A DNA stretch of 47,013 nt from a virus. The translations under genes were made by a program, and so were the position numbers. Positions 37,699 to 46,226 of this stretch are shown one piece after another; position 1 is the first letter of the stretch; each line of letters starts with the position of its first letter. Location: the IMG/VR virus record IMGVR_UViG_3300031787_000206, positions 1 through 47,013 of that record; one strand, 5' to 3'. The notes below the pieces were generated by a model. That model ran no database searches. It saw only the letters and a list, made by a program, of their open reading frames with translations, and was not told the origin of the DNA.

Positions 37699-37712
37699 AA
37701 GGAGAAGCAACT

Positions 37713-38399
37713 ATGCAACGGGCAGACCCGCTTGCACACTTGCAGAAACGACTATACACTGCGGCCAACGTGGTTACAAGACAAAGTCAAGGGAACCATC
37801 GCATGTTGGATCATCTGATTAATTTCACGCCGGATGTGGAGCAGGACTCCACAGATTTCACACGCCTTGAGAAAACCAATCCCGTCGATGTCATCGATGC
37901 ACAGGTGAAAACCGCCGATTGGTTAAAGAGTCTGGGCGCTGCAAGTAGTGACGTTGCTACCGAACTGGAAGCCAACGCTGCAAGAAAAGCATTTGGTTCG
38001 TTTATAACTGCGCAACCCCCAGAAGCGCAACAGACAGCATTAGCAGAAATAAAAACACCCGCTGCTGTCCAACATTTAGTAGGCATGCTTACCGCCTATG
38101 ACTGGGAATTCATCCACCAAGCCAAAGAGTTGCGCGGCTACACGGTGGCAAAAATCTTGGAAGACACCAACCACCCCACCGCCAGCGTGCGGCTAAAAGC
38201 ACTTGCCCTCTTGGGCAAAGTCACGGAGATTGGTCTGTTTACCGAAAAGATAGAAGTCAAAAAGACCGAGCTGTCCGACGTTGAGTTGGAAGCCCGCATC
38301 AAGGAGAAACTTAATAAACTGGCAAAAATCGTAGACATCACGGACATCAGCGATGCCCAGATAAAAGAAATCGACGATGAAGCCAGTACTGAGTCCTGA
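37713..38399 (+). CDS. Terminase small subunit candidate
   Basis: A 228-aa protein directly upstream of, and overlapping by 23 nt, the terminase large subunit, in the usual TerS position. It starts with an excellent AAGGAG. The sequence is helical: ADWLKSLGAASSDVATELEA, then a DWEFIHQAKELRGYTVAKI segment with a TASVRLKALALLGKVTEIGLF helix that matches a recurrent part of small-terminase-like proteins in metagenomic phages, and a charged coiled-coil C-terminus. A recognisable DNA-binding HTH at the N-terminus is not clear. TerS is inferred mainly from gene order. Confidence 0.65.
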   Translation: MQRADPLAHLQKRLYTAANVVTRQSQGNHRMLDHLINFTPDVEQDSTDFTRLEKTNPVDVIDAQVKTADWLKSLGAASSDVATELEANAARKAFGSFITAQPPEAQQTALAEIKTPAAVQHLVGMLTAYDWEFIHQAKELRGYTVAKILEDTNHPTASVRLKALALLGKVTEIGLFTEKIEVKKTELSDVELEARIKEKLNKLAKIVDITDISDAQIKEIDDEASTES

Positions 38400-39915
38400 A
38401 GAAATACAGGCGCTGAACCGGGTACTCCCCACACTAAGCCCCCAAGAAAAGGCAGAACTGCTACAGGACTTGGAAGAACGCGCAACCCGTGCGTCGAAAC
38501 AGATTGGTCAAGACTCCATGCTGGGCTTTGCCCTGCACGTGTACCCCGGATTTAAAATAGGGCCACATCACAGGAAGTTGGCCAAAATTTTTGAAGACGT
38601 GATTGCGGGAAAGAAGAAGCGCGTCATTATCAATATTGCACCCCGTATGGGTAAGTCCGAATTCTCGTCCTACCTGTTCCCCGCTTACTTTCTTGGCAAG
38701 TTCCCCAACAAGAAGATCATCATGGGAACCCACACCGCCTCCTTATCCGAGGACTTTGGTCGTCGTGTCCGTAACCTGATTGAATCTGATGAATACCAAG
38801 ACCTGTTTCCCCGGACGCAGATTTCTGATGATCAGAAAGCCGCCGGTAAGTGGAGTACCTCCGAAGAAGGCCAGTACTACGCAGCAGGTGTGGGTGGCGC
38901 TTTGGCTGGTCGCGGTGCTGATCTATTCGTTATCGATGATCCTCATTCTGAACAGGACGTAAAGTCAAACTCTAGACTTGCGTTCGATACGGCGTGGGCG
39001 TGGTTCCAAACAGGCCCGCTACAGCGACTTATGCCGGGCGGGGCGATCATAGTAATTATGACAAGGTGGTCGCTGTTGGACTTAACAGGCCGACTGATTG
39101 ACTACCAGACGCGCAACCCCGAGGCGGATCAGTGGGAGATCGTGGAGCTACCGGCCATATTAGAAAAAGAACAAGAAGACGGCACCGTGCTGGAGAAATC
39201 GCTCTGGCCGGAGCAGTGGCCGCTGGAGGCACTAAAAGGTAAGAAGGCCGGGATGGACCCGAGGTTCTGGAACGCGCAGTATATGCAGCAGCCGACATCG
39301 GAGAACTCGGCCATTATTGCTCGGCGGCACTGGCGGATATGGGACAAGGACGACCCGCCGCGTTGCGAATATATTATTCAGTCGTGGGATACGGCATACG
39401 AACAAAAGACATCGTCTGACTTCTCGGCCTGCACGACATGGGGCATCTTCTACAACGAGGAAGAGAACGACACGCCGCAGTTAATCCTGCTGGACGCGTT
39501 CAAGGATCGGATGGCGTTTCCAGAATTAAAACAAGTGGCACTGAAGCACTACAAGGAGTGGGAGCCGGATGCGTTCATCGTGGAGAAAAAGGCAGCAGGT
39601 GCCCCACTTATTCAAGAACTCCGCACAATGGGAATCCCTGTCCAAGAATTCAGCCCCAGCCGAGGCAACGACAAAATTGTCCGAGTCAACGCCATCGCAG
39701 ACTTATTTACTTCGGGCAAAGTCTGGGCACCGGACACCCGATGGGCACGGGAAGTAATCGAGGAAGTTGCGGCGTTTCCAGTTGGAGAACACGACGACTT
39801 CGTGGATACTACGTCGCAAGCATTGCTACGCTTTCGGCAAGGGGGGTTTATTACCCTCGACACGGACGAAAAAGACGACAGATACTACGCGCCCCGCAGG
39901 GCTGCTTATTATTAA
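38377..39915 (+). CDS. terL: Terminase large subunit
   Basis: A 512-aa packaging motor. The ATPase domain has Walker A NIAPRMGKSE (K93), a Walker B LFVIDDPH (D187-D188) and MTRW as the coupling motif. The nuclease domain has D338 in IIQSWDTAYE, a second acidic region near FIVEKKAAGAPLIQEL, and the C-terminal EHDDFVDTTSQALL. The protein translocates DNA into the prohead through the portal and cuts concatemers. Order TerS candidate, TerL, portal is canonical. The start overlaps the upstream gene by 23 nt. All catalytic motifs look intact. Confidence 0.95.
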   Translation: MKPVLSPEEIQALNRVLPTLSPQEKAELLQDLEERATRASKQIGQDSMLGFALHVYPGFKIGPHHRKLAKIFEDVIAGKKKRVIINIAPRMGKSEFSSYLFPAYFLGKFPNKKIIMGTHTASLSEDFGRRVRNLIESDEYQDLFPRTQISDDQKAAGKWSTSEEGQYYAAGVGGALAGRGADLFVIDDPHSEQDVKSNSRLAFDTAWAWFQTGPLQRLMPGGAIIVIMTRWSLLDLTGRLIDYQTRNPEADQWEIVELPAILEKEQEDGTVLEKSLWPEQWPLEALKGKKAGMDPRFWNAQYMQQPTSENSAIIARRHWRIWDKDDPPRCEYIIQSWDTAYEQKTSSDFSACTTWGIFYNEEENDTPQLILLDAFKDRMAFPELKQVALKHYKEWEPDAFIVEKKAAGAPLIQELRTMGIPVQEFSPSRGNDKIVRVNAIADLFTSGKVWAPDTRWAREVIEEVAAFPVGEHDDFVDTTSQALLRFRQGGFITLDTDEKDDRYYAPRRAAYY

Positions 39916-39924
39916 GGAAACATC

Positions 39925-42429
39925 ATGGCGATTGATAAAGCGCTGTACCAAGCACCGATGGGCTTGCCCGAAGAGGACGATGCCGAGGGCATCGAGGTCG
40001 AGATCGTAGACCCTGAAGCGGTCAACATCAGCGGTCCGGGCTTTGCGATTGAGTTGGCTAAGGTCGAGGGCGAAGAAGACTTCAGCAGTAACTTGGCCGA
40101 GGAGATGGACGACGGCAGCTTGCAGTCGCTGGCCAGTGACTTGGCAGACGACATCGACAACGATAAAGGCTCCCGCAAGGAATGGGAGAAGATGTACGTC
40201 GAGGGCATTAAGCTCTTGGGCCTCCAGATCGAAGAACGCACAGAACCGTGGAGCGGCGCATGTGGCGTGTTCCACCCTATGCTGGCCGAAGCCGTTGTTA
40301 GATTCCAGTCCGAAACCATCACCGAGACATTCCCCGCAGCAGGGCCTGTGAGAACCAAGATCATCGGTAAAGAAACGCCGCAGGTCATGGAGGCCGCAGC
40401 GCGGGTCGAAGAGGATATGAACTACGAGCTAACCGAGGTGATGACGGAGTACCGTCCAGAGCATGAAAGAATGCTCTGGAGTCTCCCGGCCACCGGTTCG
40501 GCGTTTAAGAAGGTGTACTACGATCCCAACCTCGGTCGCCAAGTCAGTATGTTTATTCCGGCAGAAGACATCTTCTTGCCGTATGGCGCATCAGACTTAG
40601 ACACTTGCTACCGGGTCACGCACGTGATGCGTAAGACCAAGAACGAGATTATGAAACTTCAACAAGCAGGGTTTTACTGCGATGTGGAGTTGGGCGATCC
40701 GCAGAAAGTCGTGGAGGACATTCAGAAAGCCAAAGACAAAGAAACGGGCTTCTCTGATTTGAACGACGACAGATACACACTGTATGAGTGCCACGTTGAT
40801 CTGTACTTGGAAGACGATCCCTACGCAGATAAAGACGACAAGAATGAGTTGACGGAAATTGCGTTGCCGTACGTGGTCACCATCATAAAAGGCACCAACC
40901 AGATTCTGGCCATACGCAGAAACTGGAACCAAGACGACAAGCTAAAACTCAAACGCCAGCACTTTGTTCACTACCAGTACATTCCGGGCTTCGGTGCTTA
41001 CGGCTTTGGTCTGTTCCACCTGATTGGCGGATTCGCCAAGAATGCAACCAGTATCATGAGACAACTGGTTGACGCGGGCACCCTTTCAAATCTACCCGGC
41101 GGTCTTAAGTCACGTGGTCTGCGAATTAAAGGTGACGACACGCCTATTGCTCCGGGCGAATTCAGAGATGTGGATGTAGCCTCTGGCAACATCCGTGATT
41201 CGATTCTGCCACTACCTTACAAAGAACCGTCTGCGGTTTTGTCAGGACTACTCGATAAGATCGTCGATGAAGGTCGTAGGTTTGCTGCAACGGCAGACTT
41301 GCAGGTCTCGGATATGTCGGCCAACTCGCCAGTAGGTTCTACGCTGGCTATATTAGAGCGGCAACTTAAAGTGATGACAGCCGTACAAGCGCGTGTGCAC
41401 AGCACACTAAAGCGCGAGTTCAAGCTGTTGAAAAACATTATCCGCGACTACACCGATCCGGATTACGAATACACACCAGAGTACGGCACGAAGAAGGCCA
41501 AACGTGAAGACTACGATCTGGTGGACTTAATTCCCGTTAGCGACCCTAACGCAGCTACGCTGTCTCAGCGCGTTGTTCAGTACCAAGCCGTTCTTCAGTT
41601 AGCCCAAGGCGCACCACAGATTTATGACATGCCGTTCCTGCATCGTCAGATGTTGGAGGTGTTGGGTATTAAAAACGCAGAAAAAATGGTGCCGCTGCCA
41701 GACGATCAGAAACCACGCGATCCTGTGACAGAAAATATGGCGGTGTTGAAGTTAGAGCCCGTAAAAGCGTTCTTCTACCAAGATCATCAGGCGCATATTC
41801 AGGTTCACATGGCAGCAATGCAGGACCCGATGATGGCGCAGTTAATTGGGCAAAATCCGCAAGCGCAACAAATGCAAGCAGCGATGGCAGCACACATCTC
41901 TGAGCACGTTGGGTTCTTATATCGCCAGAAGATCGAAGAGCAGATGGGTGTTGCACTGCCGCCGGAAGACGAGAAGTTGCCACCGCAGTACGAGTTGGCC
42001 TTGTCGCAGATGATGGCCCAAGCAGCACAACAAGTGTTGCAACAGAACCAAGCCGCCGCTGCACAACAACAAGCACAGCAGCAGATGCAAGACCCGATTG
42101 TGCAAATGCAGATGCAAGAACTACAGCTTCGCGCCAAAGAGTTGGAGATCAAAGAAAAGCAAATGCAAATCGACGCTGCGGCCAAAACAGAAGAACTCGA
42201 TCTTCGCAAACAAGAGATCGACGGTCGTCAGCAGTTGGAAGCTATGAAAGTCGGCGCGAACATCAAACACCAGCAGGCAACCCTTGAAGCCAAGCAAACG
42301 GCAGAAGGTGTGCGCATGGGCATTGATACGGCCAAGGCTAAAGAGCAAGCAGACCTTCAAAGAAAACAAGCCGCACTAAAACACATGGCGGCGTTTAAGA
42401 AGAACGAGGCAAAACCAAAAGGAGAATAA
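39925..42429 (+). CDS. Portal protein (P22 gp1-like, long)
   Basis: An 834-aa protein following TerL. The acidic N-terminus (ALYQAPMGLPEEDDAEGIEV) leads into a portal core with WSGACGVFHPMLAEAVVRFQ, VMRKTKNEIMKLQQAGFYC and the tunnel region FRDVDVASGNIRDSILPLPY. The C-terminal ~170 residues are Gln/Ala-rich and then a coiled coil (QMQELQLRAKELEIKEKQ), like the barrel of P22-type portals. The dodecameric portal is the DNA entry/exit channel. The length exceeds P22 gp1 (725 aa, from knowledge), mostly from this tail. AAGGAA precedes the ATG. Confidence 0.88.
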   Translation: MAIDKALYQAPMGLPEEDDAEGIEVEIVDPEAVNISGPGFAIELAKVEGEEDFSSNLAEEMDDGSLQSLASDLADDIDNDKGSRKEWEKMYVEGIKLLGLQIEERTEPWSGACGVFHPMLAEAVVRFQSETITETFPAAGPVRTKIIGKETPQVMEAAARVEEDMNYELTEVMTEYRPEHERMLWSLPATGSAFKKVYYDPNLGRQVSMFIPAEDIFLPYGASDLDTCYRVTHVMRKTKNEIMKLQQAGFYCDVELGDPQKVVEDIQKAKDKETGFSDLNDDRYTLYECHVDLYLEDDPYADKDDKNELTEIALPYVVTIIKGTNQILAIRRNWNQDDKLKLKRQHFVHYQYIPGFGAYGFGLFHLIGGFAKNATSIMRQLVDAGTLSNLPGGLKSRGLRIKGDDTPIAPGEFRDVDVASGNIRDSILPLPYKEPSAVLSGLLDKIVDEGRRFAATADLQVSDMSANSPVGSTLAILERQLKVMTAVQARVHSTLKREFKLLKNIIRDYTDPDYEYTPEYGTKKAKREDYDLVDLIPVSDPNAATLSQRVVQYQAVLQLAQGAPQIYDMPFLHRQMLEVLGIKNAEKMVPLPDDQKPRDPVTENMAVLKLEPVKAFFYQDHQAHIQVHMAAMQDPMMAQLIGQNPQAQQMQAAMAAHISEHVGFLYRQKIEEQMGVALPPEDEKLPPQYELALSQMMAQAAQQVLQQNQAAAAQQQAQQQMQDPIVQMQMQELQLRAKELEIKEKQMQIDAAAKTEELDLRKQEIDGRQQLEAMKVGANIKHQQATLEAKQTAEGVRMGIDTAKAKEQADLQRKQAALKHMAAFKKNEAKPKGE

Positions 42430-42633
42430 ATGAGCAACGACTTCGCAAGCGTACTGCGCGAGAAGCTACGCATTGAAATGAACAACTATGCTGATGACGT
42501 GGCCACTGGCGTGTGTCAGGATTTTGCAGCTTATCAAAAACTCTGCGGGATGATTCAAGGTCTAGCCCTTGCGGAGCGGTTATTACTTGACCTTGTTGAA
42601 GCAATACGCAAAGGAGAAGAAGGCGATGAGTGA
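42430..42633 (+). CDS. Small helical protein of the head module, unknown
   Basis: A 67-aa helical protein (MSNDFASVLREKLRIEMNNY) with a GMIQGLALAERLLLDLVEAI helix. Its ATG starts immediately after the portal stop and follows AAAAGGAGAATAA; its own stop overlaps the GroES-like gene by 8 nt. Such a small protein between portal and chaperonin genes is frequent in this phage type, but its job is not known. Confidence 0.7.
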   Translation: MSNDFASVLREKLRIEMNNYADDVATGVCQDFAAYQKLCGMIQGLALAERLLLDLVEAIRKGEEGDE

Positions 42634-43060
42634 GTTAATCCTGCCGAAATACTTAAAAGACTTAATTGAAAACGAAACTGAACTAAAAGACGAGTCTGTT
42701 GAAGCGCCGGGAGACGATGCTAAAGCACGGCAGCTACCCAAACCAAAAGGGTGGAAGCTTTTGTGTGCAGTACCGCCTGCGGAAGACACGTTTGACGATT
42801 CGGTGCTTGTCAAAGCGGCAGTATCGCAACGGATCGAGGAACAGACAACGACCGTTCTTTTTGTCGTTGCAATCGGTCCAGATGCTTACAAAGATACTAA
42901 CAAGTTTCCCAGCGGCCCTTGGTGTGAAGAGGGCGATTTTGTGCTGGTTCGCACGTACTCCGGTACGCGATTCACCATTCACGGCAGAGAGTTCCGCATG
43001 ATCAATGACGATCAGGTGGAAGGTGTCGTTGAAGACCCGCGTGGTTACGCACGCGCTTAA
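42626..43060 (+). CDS. GroES-like co-chaperonin
   Basis: A 144-aa protein whose residues ~38-130 match the Cpn10 fold: PKPKGWKLLCAVPPAEDTFD, a mobile-loop-like DDSVLVKAA (hydrophobic tripeptide as in GroES), then TTTVLFVVAIGPDAYKDTNK, PWCEEGDFVLVRTYSGTRF and RMINDDQVEGVVEDP. The dome/GDxV region and the spacing agree with phage co-chaperonins such as T4 gp31, which let host GroEL fold the capsid protein. Position just before the scaffold and capsid genes supports this use. The ATG at 42626 has AAGGAG-type sequence upstream. No GroEL gene is present in this window. Confidence 0.75.
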   Translation: MSELILPKYLKDLIENETELKDESVEAPGDDAKARQLPKPKGWKLLCAVPPAEDTFDDSVLVKAAVSQRIEEQTTTVLFVVAIGPDAYKDTNKFPSGPWCEEGDFVLVRTYSGTRFTIHGREFRMINDDQVEGVVEDPRGYARA

Positions 43061-43072
43061 CAGGAGAAAGTT

Positions 43073-44062
43073 ATGTCTGAGTTCAAGGGCGAAGAGTTCC
43101 GGTTCCCCGATGAGGAGGAACAGCAGGAAAGTACGGCAGTACAGGAAAAAACAAGAATCGCTGCTGGCGATGATGTCGAAATTGAATTAATTGATGATAC
43201 GCCGGATAGGGACAGAGGTCGCAAACCTTTAGACAAAGAAGTCGCCGATCCGACCGACGACGAGATTGAGAACTACTCGGACAAGGTGCAGGCGCGTATC
43301 AAAGAGCTAACGCATGCCCGTCACGACGAGCGCCGCCGTAAAGAAGAACTCTTGCGAGAAAAGCAAGAGATGGACCGGCTTTTGGAGTACCTGTCTGAAG
43401 AGAACAAAAAGCTCAAGCAGACGGTCAACTACGGACAAGAGATTTATGCGTCTACAGCAACACGAGAAGCAGAAGCCCAGTTGGTTGCTGCACGGCGTAG
43501 TCTGAAAGATGCGCAGGAATCGTTTGACACAGATGCCATTATTGCCGCCCAAGAAGCGCTGATGGAGGCAAAGGTTAGATTCGACCAAGTTAAAAATTAT
43601 AGGCCCGCCCCTTTACAAGAGGATGAACCTGTTGTACAAAGAGCACCATCGCAACCCGAAACGGTTCAACCGGACGAGAAGACGCTGCGCTGGCAGGCAA
43701 AAAACCAGTGGTACGGTCAACCGGGGTTCGAAGAATACACCAGCTACGCACTAGGGCTGCATCACAAGCTAGTCAACGCGGGCATAGACCCACGCACTGA
43801 TGATTACTTCGCCCAAATCGACGGGCGCATGCGAAAGACGTTCCCCGAATTGTTCGGCGCGACGGATACGCCAAAATCTGAGCCTGCAAGTCAGCAGGAA
43901 GCTCCAGCCAAACCTACTACGGTCGTCGCACCTGCTAGTCGTTCGACTGGTAAGAAGACAATCCAGCTTACCCAGAGACAATACGATCTGGCGAAAAAGT
44001 ATGGACTAACCCCGCAGCAATATGCTGCTGAAGTAGCAAAACTGGAGGCAAGAAATGGCTGA
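43073..44062 (+). CDS. Scaffold protein candidate
   Basis: A 329-aa acidic protein with a Glu-rich N-terminus (FRFPDEEEQQESTAVQ), a long coiled coil around residues 75-125 (AR-HDERRRKEELLREKQEMD, then LEYLSEENKKLKQTV) and a C-terminal helix-turn-helix-like basic segment (LTQRQYDLAKKYGLTPQQYA). This is the typical layout of a phage scaffolding protein: disordered acidic end, coiled coil, and a short basic domain that binds the coat protein. It sits between the co-chaperonin and the coat-protein genes. Scaffold is inferred from architecture and gene order. Confidence 0.75.
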   Translation: MSEFKGEEFRFPDEEEQQESTAVQEKTRIAAGDDVEIELIDDTPDRDRGRKPLDKEVADPTDDEIENYSDKVQARIKELTHARHDERRRKEELLREKQEMDRLLEYLSEENKKLKQTVNYGQEIYASTATREAEAQLVAARRSLKDAQESFDTDAIIAAQEALMEAKVRFDQVKNYRPAPLQEDEPVVQRAPSQPETVQPDEKTLRWQAKNQWYGQPGFEEYTSYALGLHHKLVNAGIDPRTDDYFAQIDGRMRKTFPELFGATDTPKSEPASQQEAPAKPTTVVAPASRSTGKKTIQLTQRQYDLAKKYGLTPQQYAAEVAKLEARNG

Positions 44063-44492
44063 AAATCGTACCCCTCGTGATTTGGTTACCCGTGAAAAGA
44101 CAGCACGTGCGGTCTATACCCCACCGTCGATGCTGCCTGATCCGACCCCTGAACCCGGTTGGAATTTCCGTTGGATTGCTACAGCAGTTAACGGTCAGAC
44201 CTACGCCCAAAACGTCGCCATGCGTATGCGTGAAGGCTGGGTACCGGTAAAAGCGGAAGACCATCCTGAACTAATGATCCCCGGAAATGCGTCGGGGAAT
44301 GTCGAAATTGGTGGACTGCTGTTGTGTAAGCAGCCGACAGAAACCGTGCAAGCACGTAATGCTTACTACAACGACCAAGCGTCGAAGCAGGAGCAATCGG
44401 TTGATAACACACTGATGCGCCAGAGCGATGCTCGTATGCCGCTGTTCAATGAACGGAAGTCTACGACAACCTTTGGTAAAGGTAATAAGTAG
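44055..44492 (+). CDS. Head-module structural protein, unknown
   Basis: A 145-aa protein with a Pro/Arg-rich N-terminal part (ENRTPRDLVTREKTARAVYT), a conserved-looking FRWIATAVNGQTYAQNV segment and GWVPVKAEDHPELMIPG, ending in a low-complexity KSTTTFGKGNK. It overlaps the scaffold gene by 8 nt. The same small gene accompanies scaffold and coat genes in related metagenomic phages; a minor capsid or head-assembly role is inferred. Confidence 0.72.
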   Translation: MAENRTPRDLVTREKTARAVYTPPSMLPDPTPEPGWNFRWIATAVNGQTYAQNVAMRMREGWVPVKAEDHPELMIPGNASGNVEIGGLLLCKQPTETVQARNAYYNDQASKQEQSVDNTLMRQSDARMPLFNERKSTTTFGKGNK

Positions 44493-44515
44493 CTTTTTAT
44501 TAACTAGGAGCTAAA

Positions 44516-45208
44516 ATGGCTTATCCGACTGTAAATGCCCCCTACGGGCTAAAACCGATCAATCTGATCGGCGGTCAGGTGTTCGCGGGCCAAACTCGTG
44601 AACTCCCGATTGCCAGCAACACTGCTGGTGCGATCTACAACGGCGACATCGTTCGCCTATCGTCTGGCTTCATTGTCAAAGAGACAGGTACTACTACTGT
44701 TTCCGCGACCGGTGTTGTCGGTGTTTTCCTTGGGTGCAGCTACACTAACCCATCGACGGGTCAGAAACTGTTTGCCAACTACTACCCCGGTAGTGTTGTC
44801 GCTTCGGACATTCTGGCGTATGTATCCGATGATCCTGATCAGTTGTTTAAGGTTGCTGTGACTGGCGGCGCAACTTCGACCACCATCACACCAATTGACA
44901 ACCTGATTTTGGGTAACAATATGGCAATTTCGCAGCCAGCTTCGAACAGCACTATTTCGGGTAACTCGAATATTGGTGCCTACGATTCCGGTTCGAATAC
45001 CGCCGCTTCACTACCGTTCCGTGTCGTTGATCTCGTTCCTGAGACCGTCGATGCCAACGGCAACTACAGTGAAGTAATCGTTAAGTGGAACGCTCCGTAC
45101 ATGGCAGCTACCACAACGGCTACGGGCGATCCGCTTGTCTACACTACTACGGTAACTGTGACGGGTGGTCATCAGTATCTCAATCCGACCGGCACTGCCA
45201 ACGTATAA
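44516..45208 (+). CDS. Capsid decoration-like protein
   Basis: A 230-aa beta-rich, Thr/Ser/Gly/Asn-rich protein: MAYPTVNAPYGLKPINLIGG, then AIYNGDIVRLSSGF, GVVGVFLGCSYTNPSTGQK and FRVVDLVPETVDANG. The NGDIV-x-L and GVVGVF strands are typical of phage head-decoration or capsid-stabilising proteins lying next to the coat gene. It precedes the major capsid gene by 12 nt and has AGGAG upstream. Function inferred from order and fold character. Confidence 0.72.
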   Translation: MAYPTVNAPYGLKPINLIGGQVFAGQTRELPIASNTAGAIYNGDIVRLSSGFIVKETGTTTVSATGVVGVFLGCSYTNPSTGQKLFANYYPGSVVASDILAYVSDDPDQLFKVAVTGGATSTTITPIDNLILGNNMAISQPASNSTISGNSNIGAYDSGSNTAASLPFRVVDLVPETVDANGNYSEVIVKWNAPYMAATTTATGDPLVYTTTVTVTGGHQYLNPTGTANV

Positions 45209-45220
45209 GGGAGCTAAATC

Positions 45221-46129
45221 ATGGCTATTTCACGCGCACAACTACTGAAAGAGCTGCTCCCCGGCTTGAACGCATTGTTCGGTCTGGAGTACGCTCGTTA
45301 CGGCGAAGAACACAAGGAAATCTACGAAACCGAGACTTCCGAGCGTTCGTTCGAAGAAGAAACCAAGCTGTCTGGCTTCTCTGCCGCACCGGTTAAGAAC
45401 GAAGGTTCTGCAATCGCGTACGACAACGGTCAGGAAGCATGGACTGCTCGATACAACCACGAAACCATCGCCCAAGGTTTCTCGATCACTGAAGAAGCGA
45501 TTGAAGATAACCTGTATGACAGCCTGTCGGCTCGTTATACCAAGGCGCTGGCTCGTTCGATGGCATACACCAAGCAAGTTAAGGCCGCAGCAGTGCTGAA
45601 CAACGGCTTCAACTCGTCGTATGCTGGCGGTGACGGTCAGGCACTGTTCTCGGCAAACCACCCATTGGTGGGCGGCGGTGTTAACTCAAACATCCCGACA
45701 ACTCCTGCTGACCTGAACGAAACTTCGTTGGAAAACGCTGTGATTCAAATCGCAGCATGGACTGACGAACGCGGCCTGCTGATCGCAGCTAAGCCACGTA
45801 AGCTTGTTATCCCACCGTCACTACAGTTCGTTGCGACTCGTCTGTTGGAAACCAGCCTCCGCGTTGGCACCAACGACAACGACATCAACGCGCTGAAGAA
45901 CAACGGTTCGATCCCAGAAGGTTACGCAATTAACCACTGGCTGACCGATAACAACGCATGGTTCCTGACCACTGACGTTCCAAACGGTATGAAGCACTTT
46001 GTTCGTACCCCGCTGGCACAGTCAATGGATGGTGACTTCGATACAGGGAATGTTAGATACAAGGCGCGCGAGAGATATTCGTTCGGCTTCAGCGATCCGC
46101 TTGGTATGTTCGGTTCGCAGGGCGCATAA
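45221..46129 (+). CDS. Major capsid protein
   Basis: A 302-aa coat-protein candidate of the Mu gpT-like/HK97-fold type: MAISRAQLLKELLPGLNALF, then EYARYGEEHKEIYETETSER and WTARYNHETIAQGFSITEEA, ALARSMAYTKQVKAAAVLNNGF, SANHPLVGGGVNSN and KPRKLVIPPSLQFVATRLLE. These segments are strongly reminiscent of gpT-family coat proteins (EGFxITEE, AxxSMxxT, HPL). Placement after scaffold and decoration genes, and before a strong terminator, agrees. Codon usage is uniform and no gap or frameshift is seen. Likely the most expressed protein of the phage. Confidence 0.88.
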   Translation: MAISRAQLLKELLPGLNALFGLEYARYGEEHKEIYETETSERSFEEETKLSGFSAAPVKNEGSAIAYDNGQEAWTARYNHETIAQGFSITEEAIEDNLYDSLSARYTKALARSMAYTKQVKAAAVLNNGFNSSYAGGDGQALFSANHPLVGGGVNSNIPTTPADLNETSLENAVIQIAAWTDERGLLIAAKPRKLVIPPSLQFVATRLLETSLRVGTNDNDINALKNNGSIPEGYAINHWLTDNNAWFLTTDVPNGMKHFVRTPLAQSMDGDFDTGNVRYKARERYSFGFSDPLGMFGSQGA

Positions 46130-46150
46130 GCTAGTATTTATGCGGTATCT

Positions 46151-46180
46151 CAAGGGGGCTTCGGCCCCCTTGTTCTTTTT
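46151..46180 (+). terminator. Terminator after the capsid gene
   Basis: AAGGGGGC TTCG GCCCCCTT, an 8-bp stem with a stable UUCG tetraloop, followed by GTTCTTTTTC. It lies 21 nt past the capsid stop and is correctly oriented for the rightward operon. Confidence 0.9.
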
Positions 46181-46197
46181 CTGAAGTTCGATTATCA
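46169..46197 (+). promoter_or_regulatory. Candidate promoter of the HNH gene
   Basis: TTGTTC-N17-TATCAT, with a -10 matching five of six consensus positions and a poor -35, begins within the terminator's T-rich end. It could give the HNH gene its own transcription. Confidence 0.35.
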
Positions 46198-46204
46198 TTA
46201 CTCG

Positions 46205-46216
46205 TGTCATATGACA
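46205..46216. promoter_or_regulatory. 12-bp perfect palindrome before the HNH gene
   Basis: TGTCATATGACA is perfectly palindromic, touches the Shine-Dalgarno GGAGG (46217-46221) and lies 10 nt before the ATG. It may be an operator for the gene's own control. Confidence 0.4.
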
Positions 46217-46226
46217 GGAGGATAAT

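Larger units (their letters stand above)
37310..37712. promoter_or_regulatory. Divergent control region
   Basis: A 403-bp gap between leftward and rightward genes. It contains hairpin copy 6 (37410-37426), a C-rich tract (37440-37600), candidate overlapping promoters near 37597-37625, TTAGACAA motifs (37545-37552 and 37629-37636), a minus-oriented terminator (37646-37673) and a hairpin just before the first rightward Shine-Dalgarno sequence. No supported protein gene: the best minus-strand frame here begins with TTG and has no ribosome-binding site. Confidence 0.55.
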
